Under the pieces are notes generated by a model that searched no databases, had not been told where the DNA came from, and saw nothing but the letters and a program-made list of their open reading frames with translations. Shown piece after piece: positions 43,049 through 52,520 of a DNA stretch of 64,000 bases (the stretch's first letter is position 1; each line of letters begins with the position of its first letter). This DNA is from Bin87 sp965204685 (GTDB lineage Bacteria > Chloroflexota > Dehalococcoidia > Lucifugimonadales > UBA3495), in contig OZ242004.1 in assembly GCA_965204685.1 (NCBI GenBank), positions 372,001 through 436,000 of the forward strand. The letters are read 5' to 3'. A program made the position numbers and the translations under genes.

Positions 43049-43123
43049 GCCCCCGTAGCTCAGTGGATAGAGTGCTGGCCTCCGGAGCCAGAGACCGGAG
43101 TTCGAGTCTCCGCGGGGGTACCA
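43049..43123 (+). tRNA. tRNA-Arg (anticodon CCG), probable integration site
   Basis: The acceptor GCCCCCG pairs with CGGGGGT. The anticodon loop is CTCCGGA, giving CCG, and the T loop holds GTTCGAGTC. CCA is encoded. A serine recombinase relic ends just past its 3' end on the opposite strand, which suggests this tRNA gene was an attachment site for an integrated element. Confidence 0.95.
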
Positions 43124-43129
43124 CTATAT

Positions 43130-44430
43130 CCGATACTGCGAAATCCGCCGCCCAGAGCGATTTCAGCGGTGTCTGCTCCCCATATGGGGCTATCATCCGG
43201 CGTGGGAATGGTGTAGATAATCGTCGCCCCGCCGGGCCGGACCAGCACCTCCTTCACGAAGGAACGCACGAAGGCTTTGGCCTCGGTGAGTTCGCTGGTC
43301 TCGAGAAACTCGCTCATGTCGGCGCTATGCAGCAGTTCCCGCTTCTGGGACAGCACTGCCCGCGCTTCCTCGGCGCAGCTTCCAGTCGGTCCCGGCGGCG
43401 GCGGTGTTGCAGGATGCACTCCGAGGCGTCGGCCATCTCCAGGTCCGTGCTTTCGACGAAGTGCCAGATGCGGTCCAGCTTCCGCTTGACCCCTTCCGGC
43501 TCAGCCTCGATGGTTTCCAGGTTCTGTCGCTGTTCGCGGGCCACACCGTCCATCTCCTCGTCCACCAACCTAACCAGGTCGCGGATGTTGGAATCGGTGA
43601 GGATGCGGCCCCGGATGTTGGAGACGATGATGTCCTCGAAGGACTTGGCGTTGAGCTTGGGGGTGTGGCAGGAATCCTTTCCTTGTTTGAGGATGGACTG
43701 ACAGACGTAGTAGGTGTACTTACCGTTCTTGGCTTCGGGGGCGGTGAGGGCCTTGCCGCATCGTTCACACTTGGCCAGGCCGCTGAGCAGGTAAGGGCTG
43801 GCGGCGCGGCGTGGGTGAGTGACCGCCGGCGCGCGGGATTCCAGCAGTTTCCGGACCCGCTGGAACTCCTGGGGGGACACTATGGCGGGGAAGGCGTTCT
43901 CCACGCGTACTGACTCCTGGCCGTACTTGGCGTTGGTTCCCCAAACCGGGGTTCCGGTGTAGGCTTCGTTGGAGAGGAGCTTGTGGATGGTGGTCTTGGC
44001 CCACTGCTTTCTGCTAGCAGAGGGGATGCCCTAGGCGTTGAGGGTCTTGCCCTGTAGGGCGAGGTCGAAGATGCGGCGGACCACGGCGTCGTGAGGCGGG
44101 TTTAGTTCCAAGCGGGGGCGCTTCTTGGCGCCATCCTGGACGTATGCGCGCCTCTACCGTAGGGGGCGTAGGTGGTCATCCAGAAGCCTCGTGACACCGC
44201 TTCCCGCATTCCCCGCGTCACCTCCTGTGCCAGATTTTCCGAGTAAAATTCGTCCACGGCTCGATGATGGCCTCCATGCCTCGCCCAGGGTGCCCTGCTC
44301 CGCCAGGGTCTCCGTGTTGGCGGTGATGACGTCCAGACCCTCCATGCCGTCGGCCACGTCCAGGAAGGCGGACTCACCCCTGGGGCTCTCGAAGACGAAC
44401 AGCACCCTGTCCCCGCACAAAGATCGGCGC
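43130..44430 (-). pseudogene. Decayed large serine recombinase
   Basis: Fragments of one recombinase lie in three frames on the minus strand. The N-terminal part (about 44154-44430) keeps only weak traces, ending AVDEFYSENLAQEV and then RGMREAVSRGFW, followed by a frameshift near a PYG. The next part carries LELNPPHDAVVRRIFDLALQGKTLNA, an in-frame TAG at 44031-44033 and then AKTTIHKLLSNEAYTGTPVW. The zinc-ribbon domain has CERCGKALTAPEAKNGKY and YYVCQ, followed by a coiled-coil. The C-terminal part (FVRSFVKEVLVRPGGATIIY) is in another frame and reaches nearly to tRNA-Arg. Three or more lesions make it inactive. It likely served an integrated element, now mostly lost. Confidence 0.8.
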
Positions 44431-44657
44431 AGCGGAGAAACGCCGTCGTTGCTGGTACTCGTGGGAGAAGCAATTTCTGGATAGTCCGCTCTATTGACTG
44501 CTTTATGGTCATGCGCCCTCCGTCTCTGGCTATCGATCGCTACCGGAGAGCGTGCACCCGCATGCACGAGGGCCGTCATACACAGGCATATTCCAGCAAA
44601 CCCAGGCGACGTTTCGTCTTGGGGGTATCCGTCCTCTAGATGCCCCAACCAACCTAT

Positions 44658-45194
44658 TTACTCGGGGAAATTCGGAAATTTATTTTTCAGATATTCCTCG
44701 GCATCCTGCCCGACCGTAACGATTAAGAAAGCTTTGTAGTACCGTAGGTGGTTGCGGGCCACTTTCCTAGCACGTTTTCCACAATGGGATTTGACGATCA
44801 CTTCAATCTGCATGGGTTTGCCGCGCGGATCGACCGATGGCAACGGTACTTCGCATGTTGCCAATTCCCCTGATCCCAGCCGCGGGTTTTGCTTGTTTTC
44901 ATGTTCATTGTGTTCTTTCCAAGGCACTATTGTGTATTTTTCGAAGGCAGCACGTTGAGGGATGATTCTGTATTCCAACGGGTATAGGGTTATGCCATCC
45001 TTGCCTCGATTGCAAACCTCAATAAACAGAGTGGGTACCGTTCGTTCCCCCTCGCTGTCGACGTGTATATAACCCCACACGTCTACATTCACGGACCACT
45101 GCGGCATCCTGCCTAGCGACAAGATGCTTAGAAGTGGGCTGACCATTGCTAATATATCCATGATTACCGCCTGCTCAATTGTATCTTGGTTCAT
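44658..45194 (-). CDS. Hypothetical protein
   Basis: This 178-residue protein was not recognised. It starts MNQDTIEQAVIMDILAMVSPLLSILSLG, with one hydrophobic N-terminal segment that may be an anchor, then a beta-rich region (NVDVWGYIHVDSEGERTVPTLFIEVCNRGKDGI) and a basic C-terminus (HCGKRARKVARNHLRYYKAFLIV). The start at 45194 is chosen because a longer frame gives an arginine-rich extension. Its base composition is less GC-rich than the flanks, in line with a transferred island. Function unknown. Confidence 0.6.
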   Translation of the reverse strand: MNQDTIEQAVIMDILAMVSPLLSILSLGRMPQWSVNVDVWGYIHVDSEGERTVPTLFIEVCNRGKDGITLYPLEYRIIPQRAAFEKYTIVPWKEHNEHENKQNPRLGSGELATCEVPLPSVDPRGKPMQIEVIVKSHCGKRARKVARNHLRYYKAFLIVTVGQDAEEYLKNKFPNFPE

Positions 45195-45427
45195 ATTAGC
45201 ACGCTGGGCAATGCTCGCTATTCCCCTGATGCCAGCGGCGTGATAAAATTCCGCTCGCAACAGTAACCGGGACCTGCTCTGGGTTCCCTTGGGAATTCTC
45301 TCCCCGACGCGTGGTCGCACACGCCTAAAACGCGAAAGGCACGCCTTCGTGCCTTCCAGCGGAACGTGTCGGGTTGTCGGTTACTGTTGCGAGTGCCAAT
45401 CGCCCTAACCGCTGGGAGGTGTCAGGG

Positions 45428-46198
45428 ATGCGCCCGCTTCTTGTTCCCGCTCTTTTCGTTGTGCTCGCAGCTTTGGCCTGTGCTGGCAACGCTCCCGCCC
45501 CGACCGTTGTGCCTACGGTTGCCCCGGTGGTGAAAGTTACGGCCACACCGGCACCGGCAACGTACACGCCATATCCGACTTACACACCCTACCCAACTTA
45601 CACGCCTGAGCCGACGGCAACTTTCACGCCGACATGGACGCCAGAACCTACGGATACGCCGGCGCCAACGGCAACGCCGGAACCAACAGCGACGCCAACA
45701 CCGAGACCAACGTTCACTCCACGTCCAACAGCAACGCCCGTACCCCCGGTCAGCATCAATTCGGATTGCGTGGATTGCCCGGTCGTGGCACCGGGAGCTG
45801 GAGGAAAACAGCAGGTATTGGATGCCTATTCGGAGTGGCCTGGGGCTAACAAGCACCCGGGGAAGGTGCTTTTAGTGACTTGCTCGCGTGGAGACAGTGT
45901 GTTCGGTGTGGGCGAGATCATGGGTGCGCGCACGTCCATTGCATTGCGTAAGAGCATCGCGGTCAAGGGTTTGGGGGTGGTCTCCGGGGGGACATGCTAT
46001 GCGATCACCGCTCGCTATGATGGTCTCGAGGGTGTGTGTATTGAGACCATCCCCGGTCAGTGCCAGTTTGGTTCCGGCGGTGAGGACATCAATATTTTGA
46101 GTTTCGACAGGGTTGGCCAGAAGACCGAAATATCAACATCACAGTACAACGCGCTCCTCAAATACGCTCGCAACACGGAGTACCAAGTCACCAAGTAA
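45428..46198 (+). CDS. Lipoprotein with a proline/threonine-rich stalk
   Basis: This 256-residue protein has a lipoprotein signal (MRPLLVPALFVVLAALACAG) and a Cys at about residue 18, a low-complexity stalk of TPxPTY and TPEPTATP repeats up to about residue 105, and then a small domain with SDCVDCPVVAPGAGG and a pair of later cysteines. Stalks of this type hold a domain away from the membrane. The GGGAGG ribosome site is clear. The gene lies inside the island beside tRNA-Arg, between the hypothetical gene and the DUF805-like relic. Function of the domain is unknown. Confidence 0.75.
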   Translation: MRPLLVPALFVVLAALACAGNAPAPTVVPTVAPVVKVTATPAPATYTPYPTYTPYPTYTPEPTATFTPTWTPEPTDTPAPTATPEPTATPTPRPTFTPRPTATPVPPVSINSDCVDCPVVAPGAGGKQQVLDAYSEWPGANKHPGKVLLVTCSRGDSVFGVGEIMGARTSIALRKSIAVKGLGVVSGGTCYAITARYDGLEGVCIETIPGQCQFGSGGEDINILSFDRVGQKTEISTSQYNALLKYARNTEYQVTK

Positions 46199-46217
46199 CA
46201 TCACAAGGAGGCTTCCA

Positions 46218-46499
46218 GTGCCGCTCCCACGCATCAACTGACCCCTATTTTGGCTGTCCTTCTTCGCACTACTGGCGATCGGCATCATTGGCAACGTCGC
46301 CGCGTCCAACTGAAACGTGCCGGCAGCAGTGTTTGTCGTTCTGGCCATAACCGGGATAGTCTCGCTTTTGATTGCAGCCGGGCGAGCCCGCGATATGGGC
46401 AGATCGGGCTGGTGGGCTTTTTTGACATTGGTACCGCTTCTCGGCTGGGCGGTTGCCCTGTGGCTGGGGTTTTCCAAGACGAGAGAACCGGCAGGATAA
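46218..46499 (+). pseudogene. DUF805-like membrane protein with two in-frame UGA codons
   Basis: From a GTG at 46218, with AAGGAGG 6 bases upstream, the frame reads VPLPRIN, then TGA (46239-46241), then PLFWLSFFALLAIGIIGNVAASN, then TGA (46311-46313), then NVPAAVFVVLAITGIVSLLIAAGRARDMGRSGWWAFLTLVPLLGW. The last part is the DUF805 RARDMGRSGWWAF block. Both TGA codons fall where tryptophan would be likely, and each could arise from TGG by one change. There is no SECIS-like hairpin. Most likely it is a pseudogene, or recoded in its original host. Confidence 0.7.
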
Positions 46500-46555
46500 A
46501 AGTAAAGGCTCTCGTGTTCGCACTGAGAGCTTTTGCGCCAACGTGGACGGCGCTT

Positions 46556-46861
46556 TCAACACGCGGCCGATGGCACAAGCCATCCTGCCGGTGCGGGCGC
46601 GTCGTCGTCGATGCCGTCTCCCCTAGCCATGCCCGACGCCACCAAGTTCAGCACCTTGTCGCCAGCGTTGGCTCGCCCATGAGCACGACCCAGGTCAACG
46701 TGCCGGTCAACCAGTTCACGCACCCCCAGGCGGTGCGCCAGGGTTACCGGCAGGATCAATCCGGCATCAGCCACCAGGCGGTGATCGTCGAAGGCGACGC
46801 GGATGCGGTCGGGGCGCTCCGGTGGCAGCATCCATTGAGCGCTCCACGCCGACGCATTCAT
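46556..46861 (-). pseudogene. Fragment of an IS1380-type transposase
   Basis: The frame FDDHRLVADAGLILPVTLAHRLGVRELVDRHVDLG...GDKVLNLVASGMARGDGIDD matches the N-terminal part of IS1380-family transposases. The catalytic part is missing, and no inverted repeats were identified. It is a remnant that marks the right side of the island near tRNA-Arg. Confidence 0.7.
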
Positions 46862-46880
46862 CCTTTCGGTGCACTGAGGC

Positions 46881-48083
46881 TTAAACCCCTCCCGCTTCGC
46901 GCAGCGCCGCCACTTCCGCGCCGCTATATCCCAGTAGCCCGGTCAGGACGGCTTCGGTATCCTGGCCCAGGGTTGGAGGGGGCGCGAAATTATCGGGGCT
47001 GCCGGTCTTGATGGGGTTGCCGGCGGTGCGGTAGGCGCCGGCAACCGGATGGTCGATTTCCACCACCATGTCGCGTAGCTGCACCTGCGGGTCGGCCAGG
47101 GCCTCGCCAATATTGTTGACCGGGCCGCCGGGCACATCGTACTTCAGCAGCAGTTGCTCCCACTCGGGGCGCGGCTTGGTCATAAAGCCTGTGGTCAGGG
47201 CTTCTTCGAGCGCATCGCGGTTCTCGATGCGGGAGGGGGCGGTGGTGAAGCGCAGGTCTTCATCCATGCCCCGCAGCGCCTCGATTTCGCCGGCCATCAT
47301 GCGCAGGGTCTTCATGGCGAATTCCTGGCTGGCGCAGTGAACCTGCACGTATTTGCCGTCGGAGCATTGGTAGGCACCCACGGGCAGGTTGGACGGATGG
47401 CCGGAGCCGATGGGCTGCGGCACCTCGCCGGACACGAGGTAGAACTGGCCCAGGTGGGCTTGCAGGGCAATTTGAACGTCCAGCAGGGAGATGTCCAGGC
47501 GGCGCCCCTCGCCAGTGCACCGCCGCCCGTACAACGCGGAGGCGATGCTCAGGGCGGCCACGTAGCCGCCGACCATGTCGCCCACCGGAAAGCCCATGAA
47601 CACCGGCGGCTGGCCCGGGTTGCCGGTGACGCTCATCCCGCCGCCCATGGCCTGCACGATGCCGTCGAAGCCGGGCCGCTCACGGTACGGCCCCTCTTGC
47701 CCGAAGGCCGACAGCGAGCAGGCGATGATGGACGGGTTGATTGCCTGCAACGATTCGTAGCCCAGTCCCAGGCGCTCCAGCACCGAGGGCCGGAATGCGT
47801 CGAGCACCACGTCGGACACGGCTACGAGCCGGCGGCAGACTTCCTGCCCCTCCGGCGTTCGCAGGTCTATGGTTACGCTCTTCTTGTTGCGGTTGAAGTT
47901 CAGGTAATAGGCGCTCTCGCCGCCGAGGAAGTGGGGGCCGATGCGCCGCGACATATCCCCCACGCCGGGCTGCTCGATCTTGATTATCTCAGCGCCCAGG
48001 TCGCCCAGCGTCCGCGCCGCCATCGGACCGGCGATAGCCTGCGACATTTCGAGGATGCGGACACCCTGCATCGGAGGGGTCAT
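46881..48083 (-). CDS. Class III CoA-transferase (CaiB/BaiF family)
   Basis: This 400-residue enzyme moves CoA between an acyl-CoA and a free acid by an aspartyl-CoA intermediate. The catalytic residue is Asp169, in MGFPVGDMVGGYV. It also carries the family opening GVRILEMSQAIAGPMAARTLGDLGAE and IKIEQPG. Substrate class is open (formyl-, carnitine- or bile-acid type). It is followed upstream on the same strand by an MmgE/PrpD gene and an acyl-CoA dehydrogenase gene, forming an acid-activation and oxidation set. Confidence 0.93.
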   Translation of the reverse strand: MTPPMQGVRILEMSQAIAGPMAARTLGDLGAEIIKIEQPGVGDMSRRIGPHFLGGESAYYLNFNRNKKSVTIDLRTPEGQEVCRRLVAVSDVVLDAFRPSVLERLGLGYESLQAINPSIIACSLSAFGQEGPYRERPGFDGIVQAMGGGMSVTGNPGQPPVFMGFPVGDMVGGYVAALSIASALYGRRCTGEGRRLDISLLDVQIALQAHLGQFYLVSGEVPQPIGSGHPSNLPVGAYQCSDGKYVQVHCASQEFAMKTLRMMAGEIEALRGMDEDLRFTTAPSRIENRDALEEALTTGFMTKPRPEWEQLLLKYDVPGGPVNNIGEALADPQVQLRDMVVEIDHPVAGAYRTAGNPIKTGSPDNFAPPPTLGQDTEAVLTGLLGYSGAEVAALREAGGV

Positions 48084-48114
48084 ATTCTCCTGCCCATCTG
48101 CATTGCCTGGCGGC

Positions 48115-49512
48115 CTATTCCGTGGACAGGAGGGTTGCCAGATCTCGCACGTCCTCCATTTCGTCCAGCGATTCTACGGCGGCGATGATTTGTTGCTGGC
48201 GTTGCGGGCTGATGACCGTTGCGGTAAGGACGGCGAACTTCTCCTTCATTTCGGCCCACGACAGGGCATTCTCCGGGTCGCCCTTGGGGTATAGGATGTC
48301 GCTGCGCAGGCGACGTCCGTCGGCGGTGGAAACTTCAGCCCAGGCGCGCCACTCGCGGGGGAAGTGGGCGTCCAACTCCGGGTCGGTCACACACCTCACC
48401 CGCGGCAGGATGCGGCTTATCTCCGGGCGGTCAGGCACCCCGTCGGCGTATTCCTCCAGCGACGCGCGGCCGTAGGCCAGGGCCACCGCCGCGCCGAAGG
48501 GCATGGAGAACTGCATATCCACGACTGTCCTGGGGTTGACCTTGTCCTCTTCCGGAGAGGCTATCACCTTGAAACCGCCGCTGAGTACTCCGACGGTAAC
48601 TTCCTCGACGTCATCGGCCTCCAGGCCATGGGTGTTGCGGATGTCGATCAGGCAGTCGATGGGTCCCTGCTTGTAACGGCAGCAGGCATGGGGCTTGATT
48701 GCCGTCCGGGTAATCAGATATTCGTCGCCCAGGTCTTGCAGCACCAGCGACAGGTCGGGGTTGCCGGAATAGGCTTGCAGGAAGCCGTCTCGCCCCTCGA
48801 AGACGGTGGTGGGGCCGGTGTAGCCGGAGCGGGCCAGCAGGGCCGCCCAGGAACCGCTGTGCGACGCCCAGCCGGGATGGAGTCGCTTGGTCCAGGCTCC
48901 CTGCGCCAGGAATTCCATGCTGCCGGCGGTCTGGCTGCCCGCGATGCCCAGGGCGTGGATGAAGTCGTCGCCCTGCAGCCCCAGCAGCCGCCCGGCCACC
49001 ACCGCAGCGCCGAAAGCCCCGCAGGTGCCGGTGGGATGGAAGCCTCGCCCGTAATGCTCGGCAGGCTGCAACGCGCGGCCCAGCCGCACGATGACGTCGT
49101 ACCCCGCCACCACTGCGGCGATGAAGTCCTTGCCCGACACATGGGCCAGGTCGGCCATCGAAAGGGCGGTGGGAAAGGCCACCACGCCCGGATGCAGCGA
49201 AGCCTCGTTGTTCACGTCGTCCATCTCGATGCTGTGAAAGGCGACGCCGTTGGCCATCGAAGCGTACTCCGGCAGCACTCGATGGGGAGTACCCACGATC
49301 ACCGACGGCCCGGAGCGGTCCAGCCGCCGCAGCGCATCAACGACAGCGTGCGCCGAGCCGGTGGTGGAGCCGTTGAGCGTAACCGCGGCGAAGTCCAGGC
49401 ACAGGTATTTGGCCCAGTCGATCACCTCCGGCGACAGGTCCTCGTACTCGAGTGCCTGCGCGAAGTTGCCCAGGGCGCGGGTCATGCCGGTTTCGTTGTT
49501 GTTCTGAACCAT
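48115..49512 (-). CDS. MmgE/PrpD family protein (copy A)
   Basis: This 465-residue protein belongs to the family that includes 2-methylcitrate dehydratase and related hydro-lyases and isomerases. Family marks are DAVVDALRR, the block ANGVAFHSIEMDDVNNEASLHPG, GYDVIVRLGRAL and HPTGTCGAFGAAVVAGRLLGL, with the MDD(V)N...HPG histidine and acids near the active site. It lies 31 bases from the CoA-transferase gene on the same strand and is one of three paralogues in the window, so its substrate is probably a particular organic acid rather than methylcitrate. No prpC or prpB is next to it. Confidence 0.9.
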   Translation of the reverse strand: MVQNNNETGMTRALGNFAQALEYEDLSPEVIDWAKYLCLDFAAVTLNGSTTGSAHAVVDALRRLDRSGPSVIVGTPHRVLPEYASMANGVAFHSIEMDDVNNEASLHPGVVAFPTALSMADLAHVSGKDFIAAVVAGYDVIVRLGRALQPAEHYGRGFHPTGTCGAFGAAVVAGRLLGLQGDDFIHALGIAGSQTAGSMEFLAQGAWTKRLHPGWASHSGSWAALLARSGYTGPTTVFEGRDGFLQAYSGNPDLSLVLQDLGDEYLITRTAIKPHACCRYKQGPIDCLIDIRNTHGLEADDVEEVTVGVLSGGFKVIASPEEDKVNPRTVVDMQFSMPFGAAVALAYGRASLEEYADGVPDRPEISRILPRVRCVTDPELDAHFPREWRAWAEVSTADGRRLRSDILYPKGDPENALSWAEMKEKFAVLTATVISPQRQQQIIAAVESLDEMEDVRDLATLLSTE

Positions 49513-49534
49513 GGCTGAGGACCTCCAGCAAGTA

Positions 49535-50713
49535 TTACAACCCCGACTCGTACAGGAAGTCGCCGGTGGGGTAGTTGTTGAGCAGATGGCGGGCGATGAC
49601 CAGGCGCTGAATCTCGTTGGTTCCTTCGCCGATCATCATCAACGGGGCGTCGCGGAAGTGGCGCTCCAGCGTCAGGTCCTGGGTGTAGCCGTAGCCGCCG
49701 TGGATGCGCATGGCGTCGATGGCGACCTGCATACACATCTCGCTGGCGAACAGCTTGGCCATTCCGGCCTCCATGTCGGCACGCTCGCCCCGGTCCTTTT
49801 TCTCGGCGGCGTGGAGCACCATCAGGTGGGCCGCCTGGATCTGGGTCACCATGTTGGCCAGCATTATCTGCACGCTCTGGTGTTCTCCGATGGGCTTGCC
49901 GAAGGTTTGGCGCTGCTGGGCGTATCGCGTGGACTCTTCCAAGGCGGCCCGCGCCACACCGAGACAGCGGGCGGCAACATTGATGCGGCCCAGCTCCAGC
50001 CCGCTCATGATCTGGTAGAACCCCTGGCCCTCTTCGCCGCTGACCAGATTCCCGCCGGAAACGCGGTAGTCGTCGAAGGACAGTTCGCAGGTATCCACGC
50101 CCTTGTAGCCCAGCTTCGGTATGTCCCGCACCACGTTGAAGCCCGGCCCCTTCTCGGCGATGAAGATGCTGATGCCGCGCCGGGGCGGGTCGGCGTTCGG
50201 GTCGGTCTTCGCGACCAGGGCGAAGGTGTTGCCGTGGCGCCCGTTGGTGATCAGGCTCTTGGCCCCGTTCACTACGTATTCGTCGCCTTCGCGGACGGCG
50301 CGAGTCTCGATGGCCTGGACGTCGCTGCCCGCGTTGGGCTCGGTGATGCAGATGCCGCCGCGCTTCTCGCCGGTGGCCATCAGGGGCAGGAATCGCTCCT
50401 TCTGCTCCGGTGTGCCGTGGGTCGTGACCATGTAGGCCATGATGAGGTGGGAGTTCAGTATCCCGCTCAGGCTCATCCATCCCCGGCAGATTTCCTCGAT
50501 GACCAGGGCGTAGGACGTGACATCCAGCTCAAGCCCGCCGTACTCTTCGGGGATCACTGCGCCGAACAGGCCCAGCTCCTTCATCCGCTCCACCAGCTCG
50601 AAGGGGTACTCGTCGGCGTGTTCCATTTTCTGCGCGACAGGTTGGACTTCCCGGCGGACAAACTCCCTGATCGTGGAGACCATGCCGCGCTGCGCTTCAG
50701 TCAATTGAGGCAA
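49535..50713 (-). CDS. Acyl-CoA dehydrogenase
   Basis: This 392-residue flavoprotein introduces a 2,3-double bond in an acyl-CoA and passes electrons to ETF. It has the FAD-binding FAEKGPGFNVVRD-type regions, the CITEPNAGSDVQA block, the FDDYRVSGGNLVS segment and the catalytic base in GEGTNEIQRLVIARHLL (Glu363). The length matches short-chain types. It is first in the set with MmgE/PrpD and CoA-transferase genes. The substrate is not known; a branched or short organic acid-CoA is likely from context. Confidence 0.93.
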   Translation of the reverse strand: MPQLTEAQRGMVSTIREFVRREVQPVAQKMEHADEYPFELVERMKELGLFGAVIPEEYGGLELDVTSYALVIEEICRGWMSLSGILNSHLIMAYMVTTHGTPEQKERFLPLMATGEKRGGICITEPNAGSDVQAIETRAVREGDEYVVNGAKSLITNGRHGNTFALVAKTDPNADPPRRGISIFIAEKGPGFNVVRDIPKLGYKGVDTCELSFDDYRVSGGNLVSGEEGQGFYQIMSGLELGRINVAARCLGVARAALEESTRYAQQRQTFGKPIGEHQSVQIMLANMVTQIQAAHLMVLHAAEKKDRGERADMEAGMAKLFASEMCMQVAIDAMRIHGGYGYTQDLTLERHFRDAPLMMIGEGTNEIQRLVIARHLLNNYPTGDFLYESGL

Positions 50714-50914
50714 AACCGCTCCTGAAACCGGCCTGATTTAGTGGCGGCATTTTATCACGCGCCGGGTGCAGCCAAGTTTGACACCCCAGGGGCGGCTCAC
50801 TAAACTCGCCTGTAACCGCGCTGCCTGACAATCATCGGCGAGTGATTTGTTATGAAATGATGGCAGCCGCGTCCGCTTTCGCCTCCCAAACGCTCAATAC
50901 AGTGAGGTATCGCA

Positions 50915-51373
50915 ATGCCGGACAAGCCAGAATACATCGACCTGCTCAACGACATTCGCCTGCAGGAGCACCGGGCTGGAGTCTACCTCAAGGCGTGGGC
51001 CGACAAGACCGAGCATCCGGGACTGAAGGCCTGCCTTTCTCTGGTAGCCGAGCGCGAGACCAGCCACGGGGACATCTTTGACCGGCGCATTCGTGAGTTG
51101 GGCGGCACCCCCGAGGACAAGGACGACGCCATGTTTGCCGAGCGGCTGCGCGTGGCCGGTTCGGACATGACCGACAAGGAAAAGATCGTCTGGATGCGCG
51201 AAGCCCAATCTCGCGTAACCCTGCCCACCGTGCGCCAGCGCTATGAGGCCGCCTCAGTTGATGAGTCTGTCGACCAGCTGACGCGCTCTCTGATCAAGTG
51301 GTTCACCGAGGTGGAGGACGACTCCGGCGCCGCCATGCGGGCAGTGTACGCCGAGATCGAGCGGGAGGACTAA
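50915..51373 (+). CDS. Small ferritin-like/rubrerythrin-like helical protein
   Basis: This 152-residue protein is predicted to be a helical bundle. The pattern LLNDIRLQEHRAGVYLKAWAD...LVAERETSHGDIFDRRIRELGGTP, with E and H pairs spaced in helices, resembles a ferritin-like diiron fold. Later helices have WFTEVEDDSG and VYAEIERED. A GAGG site precedes the ATG. It is divergent from the acyl-CoA dehydrogenase and lies next to a transposase. The metal-binding role is an inference; it might be an iron or oxygen-stress protein. Confidence 0.65.
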   Translation: MPDKPEYIDLLNDIRLQEHRAGVYLKAWADKTEHPGLKACLSLVAERETSHGDIFDRRIRELGGTPEDKDDAMFAERLRVAGSDMTDKEKIVWMREAQSRVTLPTVRQRYEAASVDESVDQLTRSLIKWFTEVEDDSGAAMRAVYAEIERED

Positions 51374-51427
51374 CCGGATGCAATCCGGAGCCTTCTTCGT
51401 GTTGTTGTCCAGCGATTCCGTTCTGTT

Positions 51428-52322
51428 AACCATTGGTGCTAGTTTGAGTTGATTTTGAAAATGCCACGAGGTTCCACTATGCTGTGAGTTGCTTACACTA
51501 CAGCGGAGGAACCTCGTGAACATCGCCGATTTTATCACTGAACTGTATTGCCAGATAGACGACGCGCTGCCCGACGTTCCCCAGCACAGTCAGGCCATCC
51601 TCTCCCTCAGCGAACTGATTACCATCGGCGTGCTGCAAGCCATGAAGCCGGTTACGCAACGGGCCTTCTACCATTGGCTCAAAGACAACTATGGCCACCT
51701 CTTTCCCCAACTGCCCAGCCGCACCCGTCTCAACCGTCGGTTGCGGGCGCAACGGGACTGGACCGGCTACTTCCTGGCCCGGCCCACCGTCCTGGGGGTG
51801 GCCGACAGCTACGGAATAGAATTGCGTCATCCCATACGCGAAGGGCGACGGGCTAACCAAGTCGGCAAAAAAGGCAAGTCCAACCATCGCTGGATCGTGG
51901 GAGGTAAACTCTGCGTCGTACAGAACCAGTGGGGCCTGATTACCGATTGGGATTGCGCCGGAGCCAACGTTCACGACCAGACCTTCCTGCCCTTGCTCGC
52001 TCAATACGACGGACAGATGATTGTGCTGGCCGACACCGGCTTTCACCGCGCCAAAGGCGACCCAGACAACGTCAAGATCTGTCGTCGGGGACAGTGGAAC
52101 GTGCGCATGGCAGTGGAGACGACTTTCTCCATGATGTCAGTCGTGTGGGGCAGTAAAGAAATGCGCCATCGGGCGTGGAATGGCTTTGAGGCCCACTTGG
52201 CTTACACTATCGCCGCCTTCGACATACTGACCCAATGGAATGGGTTGGAACCGGACGCCCAGGGGCGCATCCATCGCTCCATCGCTCACTTCACCCTCTG
52301 ACACTTACTAGCACCAATGGTT
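51428..52322 (+). mobile_element. Complete insertion sequence with perfect 16-bp inverted repeats
   Basis: Inverted repeats AACCATTGGTGCTAGT (51428-51443) and its reverse complement (52307-52322) flank one transposase gene over 895 bp. Copies of GTT lie outside both ends and may be a three-base target duplication. Both ends and the gene are intact, so the element may be active. Confidence 0.9.
51516..52301 (+). CDS. DDE transposase of the 895-bp insertion sequence
   Basis: This 261-residue transposase starts with GTG after GGAGG. The DDE triad is visible: Asp in GVADSYGIELRHP, Asp in VLADTGFHRAKGD and Glu in VRMAVETTFSMM. The remaining sequence is basic and has the IS4/IS5-type beta fold, with a K-rich GKKGKSNHRWIVGGKL segment. 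The family was not assigned; it resembles the IS982 plan loosely. It cuts and pastes the element and is the only gene in it. Confidence 0.9.
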   Translation: MNIADFITELYCQIDDALPDVPQHSQAILSLSELITIGVLQAMKPVTQRAFYHWLKDNYGHLFPQLPSRTRLNRRLRAQRDWTGYFLARPTVLGVADSYGIELRHPIREGRRANQVGKKGKSNHRWIVGGKLCVVQNQWGLITDWDCAGANVHDQTFLPLLAQYDGQMIVLADTGFHRAKGDPDNVKICRRGQWNVRMAVETTFSMMSVVWGSKEMRHRAWNGFEAHLAYTIAAFDILTQWNGLEPDAQGRIHRSIAHFTL

Positions 52323-52343
52323 GTTAAGAAAATGTCCGCATGA

Positions 52344-52520
52344 CTAGTTGGCGACGGTGGTGGAGTTACGTAGCGCCATCAGCTTTGCGCGTTCTTTGGA
52401 GCTGAGTTTCTTGGTCGACAGTTTCTCAGCGTAGGCGTACTTGCGCACGGTGTCTCGTGCGATTTCAGTTCCCGCGCAATAGCTCTCGGGGACAGCTCTT
52501 TCAGCCGGCTCTGCCCGATC
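52344..52520 (-). pseudogene. Remnant of an HTH DNA-binding/transposase gene
   Basis: On the minus strand one frame gives LKELSPRAIAREL and, after a one-base shift, the other gives EIARDTVRKYAYAEKLSTKKL to a stop at 52344. Joined, LSPRAIARELEIARDTVRKYA is a helix-turn-helix like those of IS21 IstA and related transposases. It is a broken end fragment beside the insertion sequence. Confidence 0.5.

Noticed and set aside
46239..46313. Selenocysteine reading of the two UGA codons in the DUF805-like gene
   Set aside because: No hairpin with a GGUC-type loop follows either UGA, and tryptophan fits the family better.
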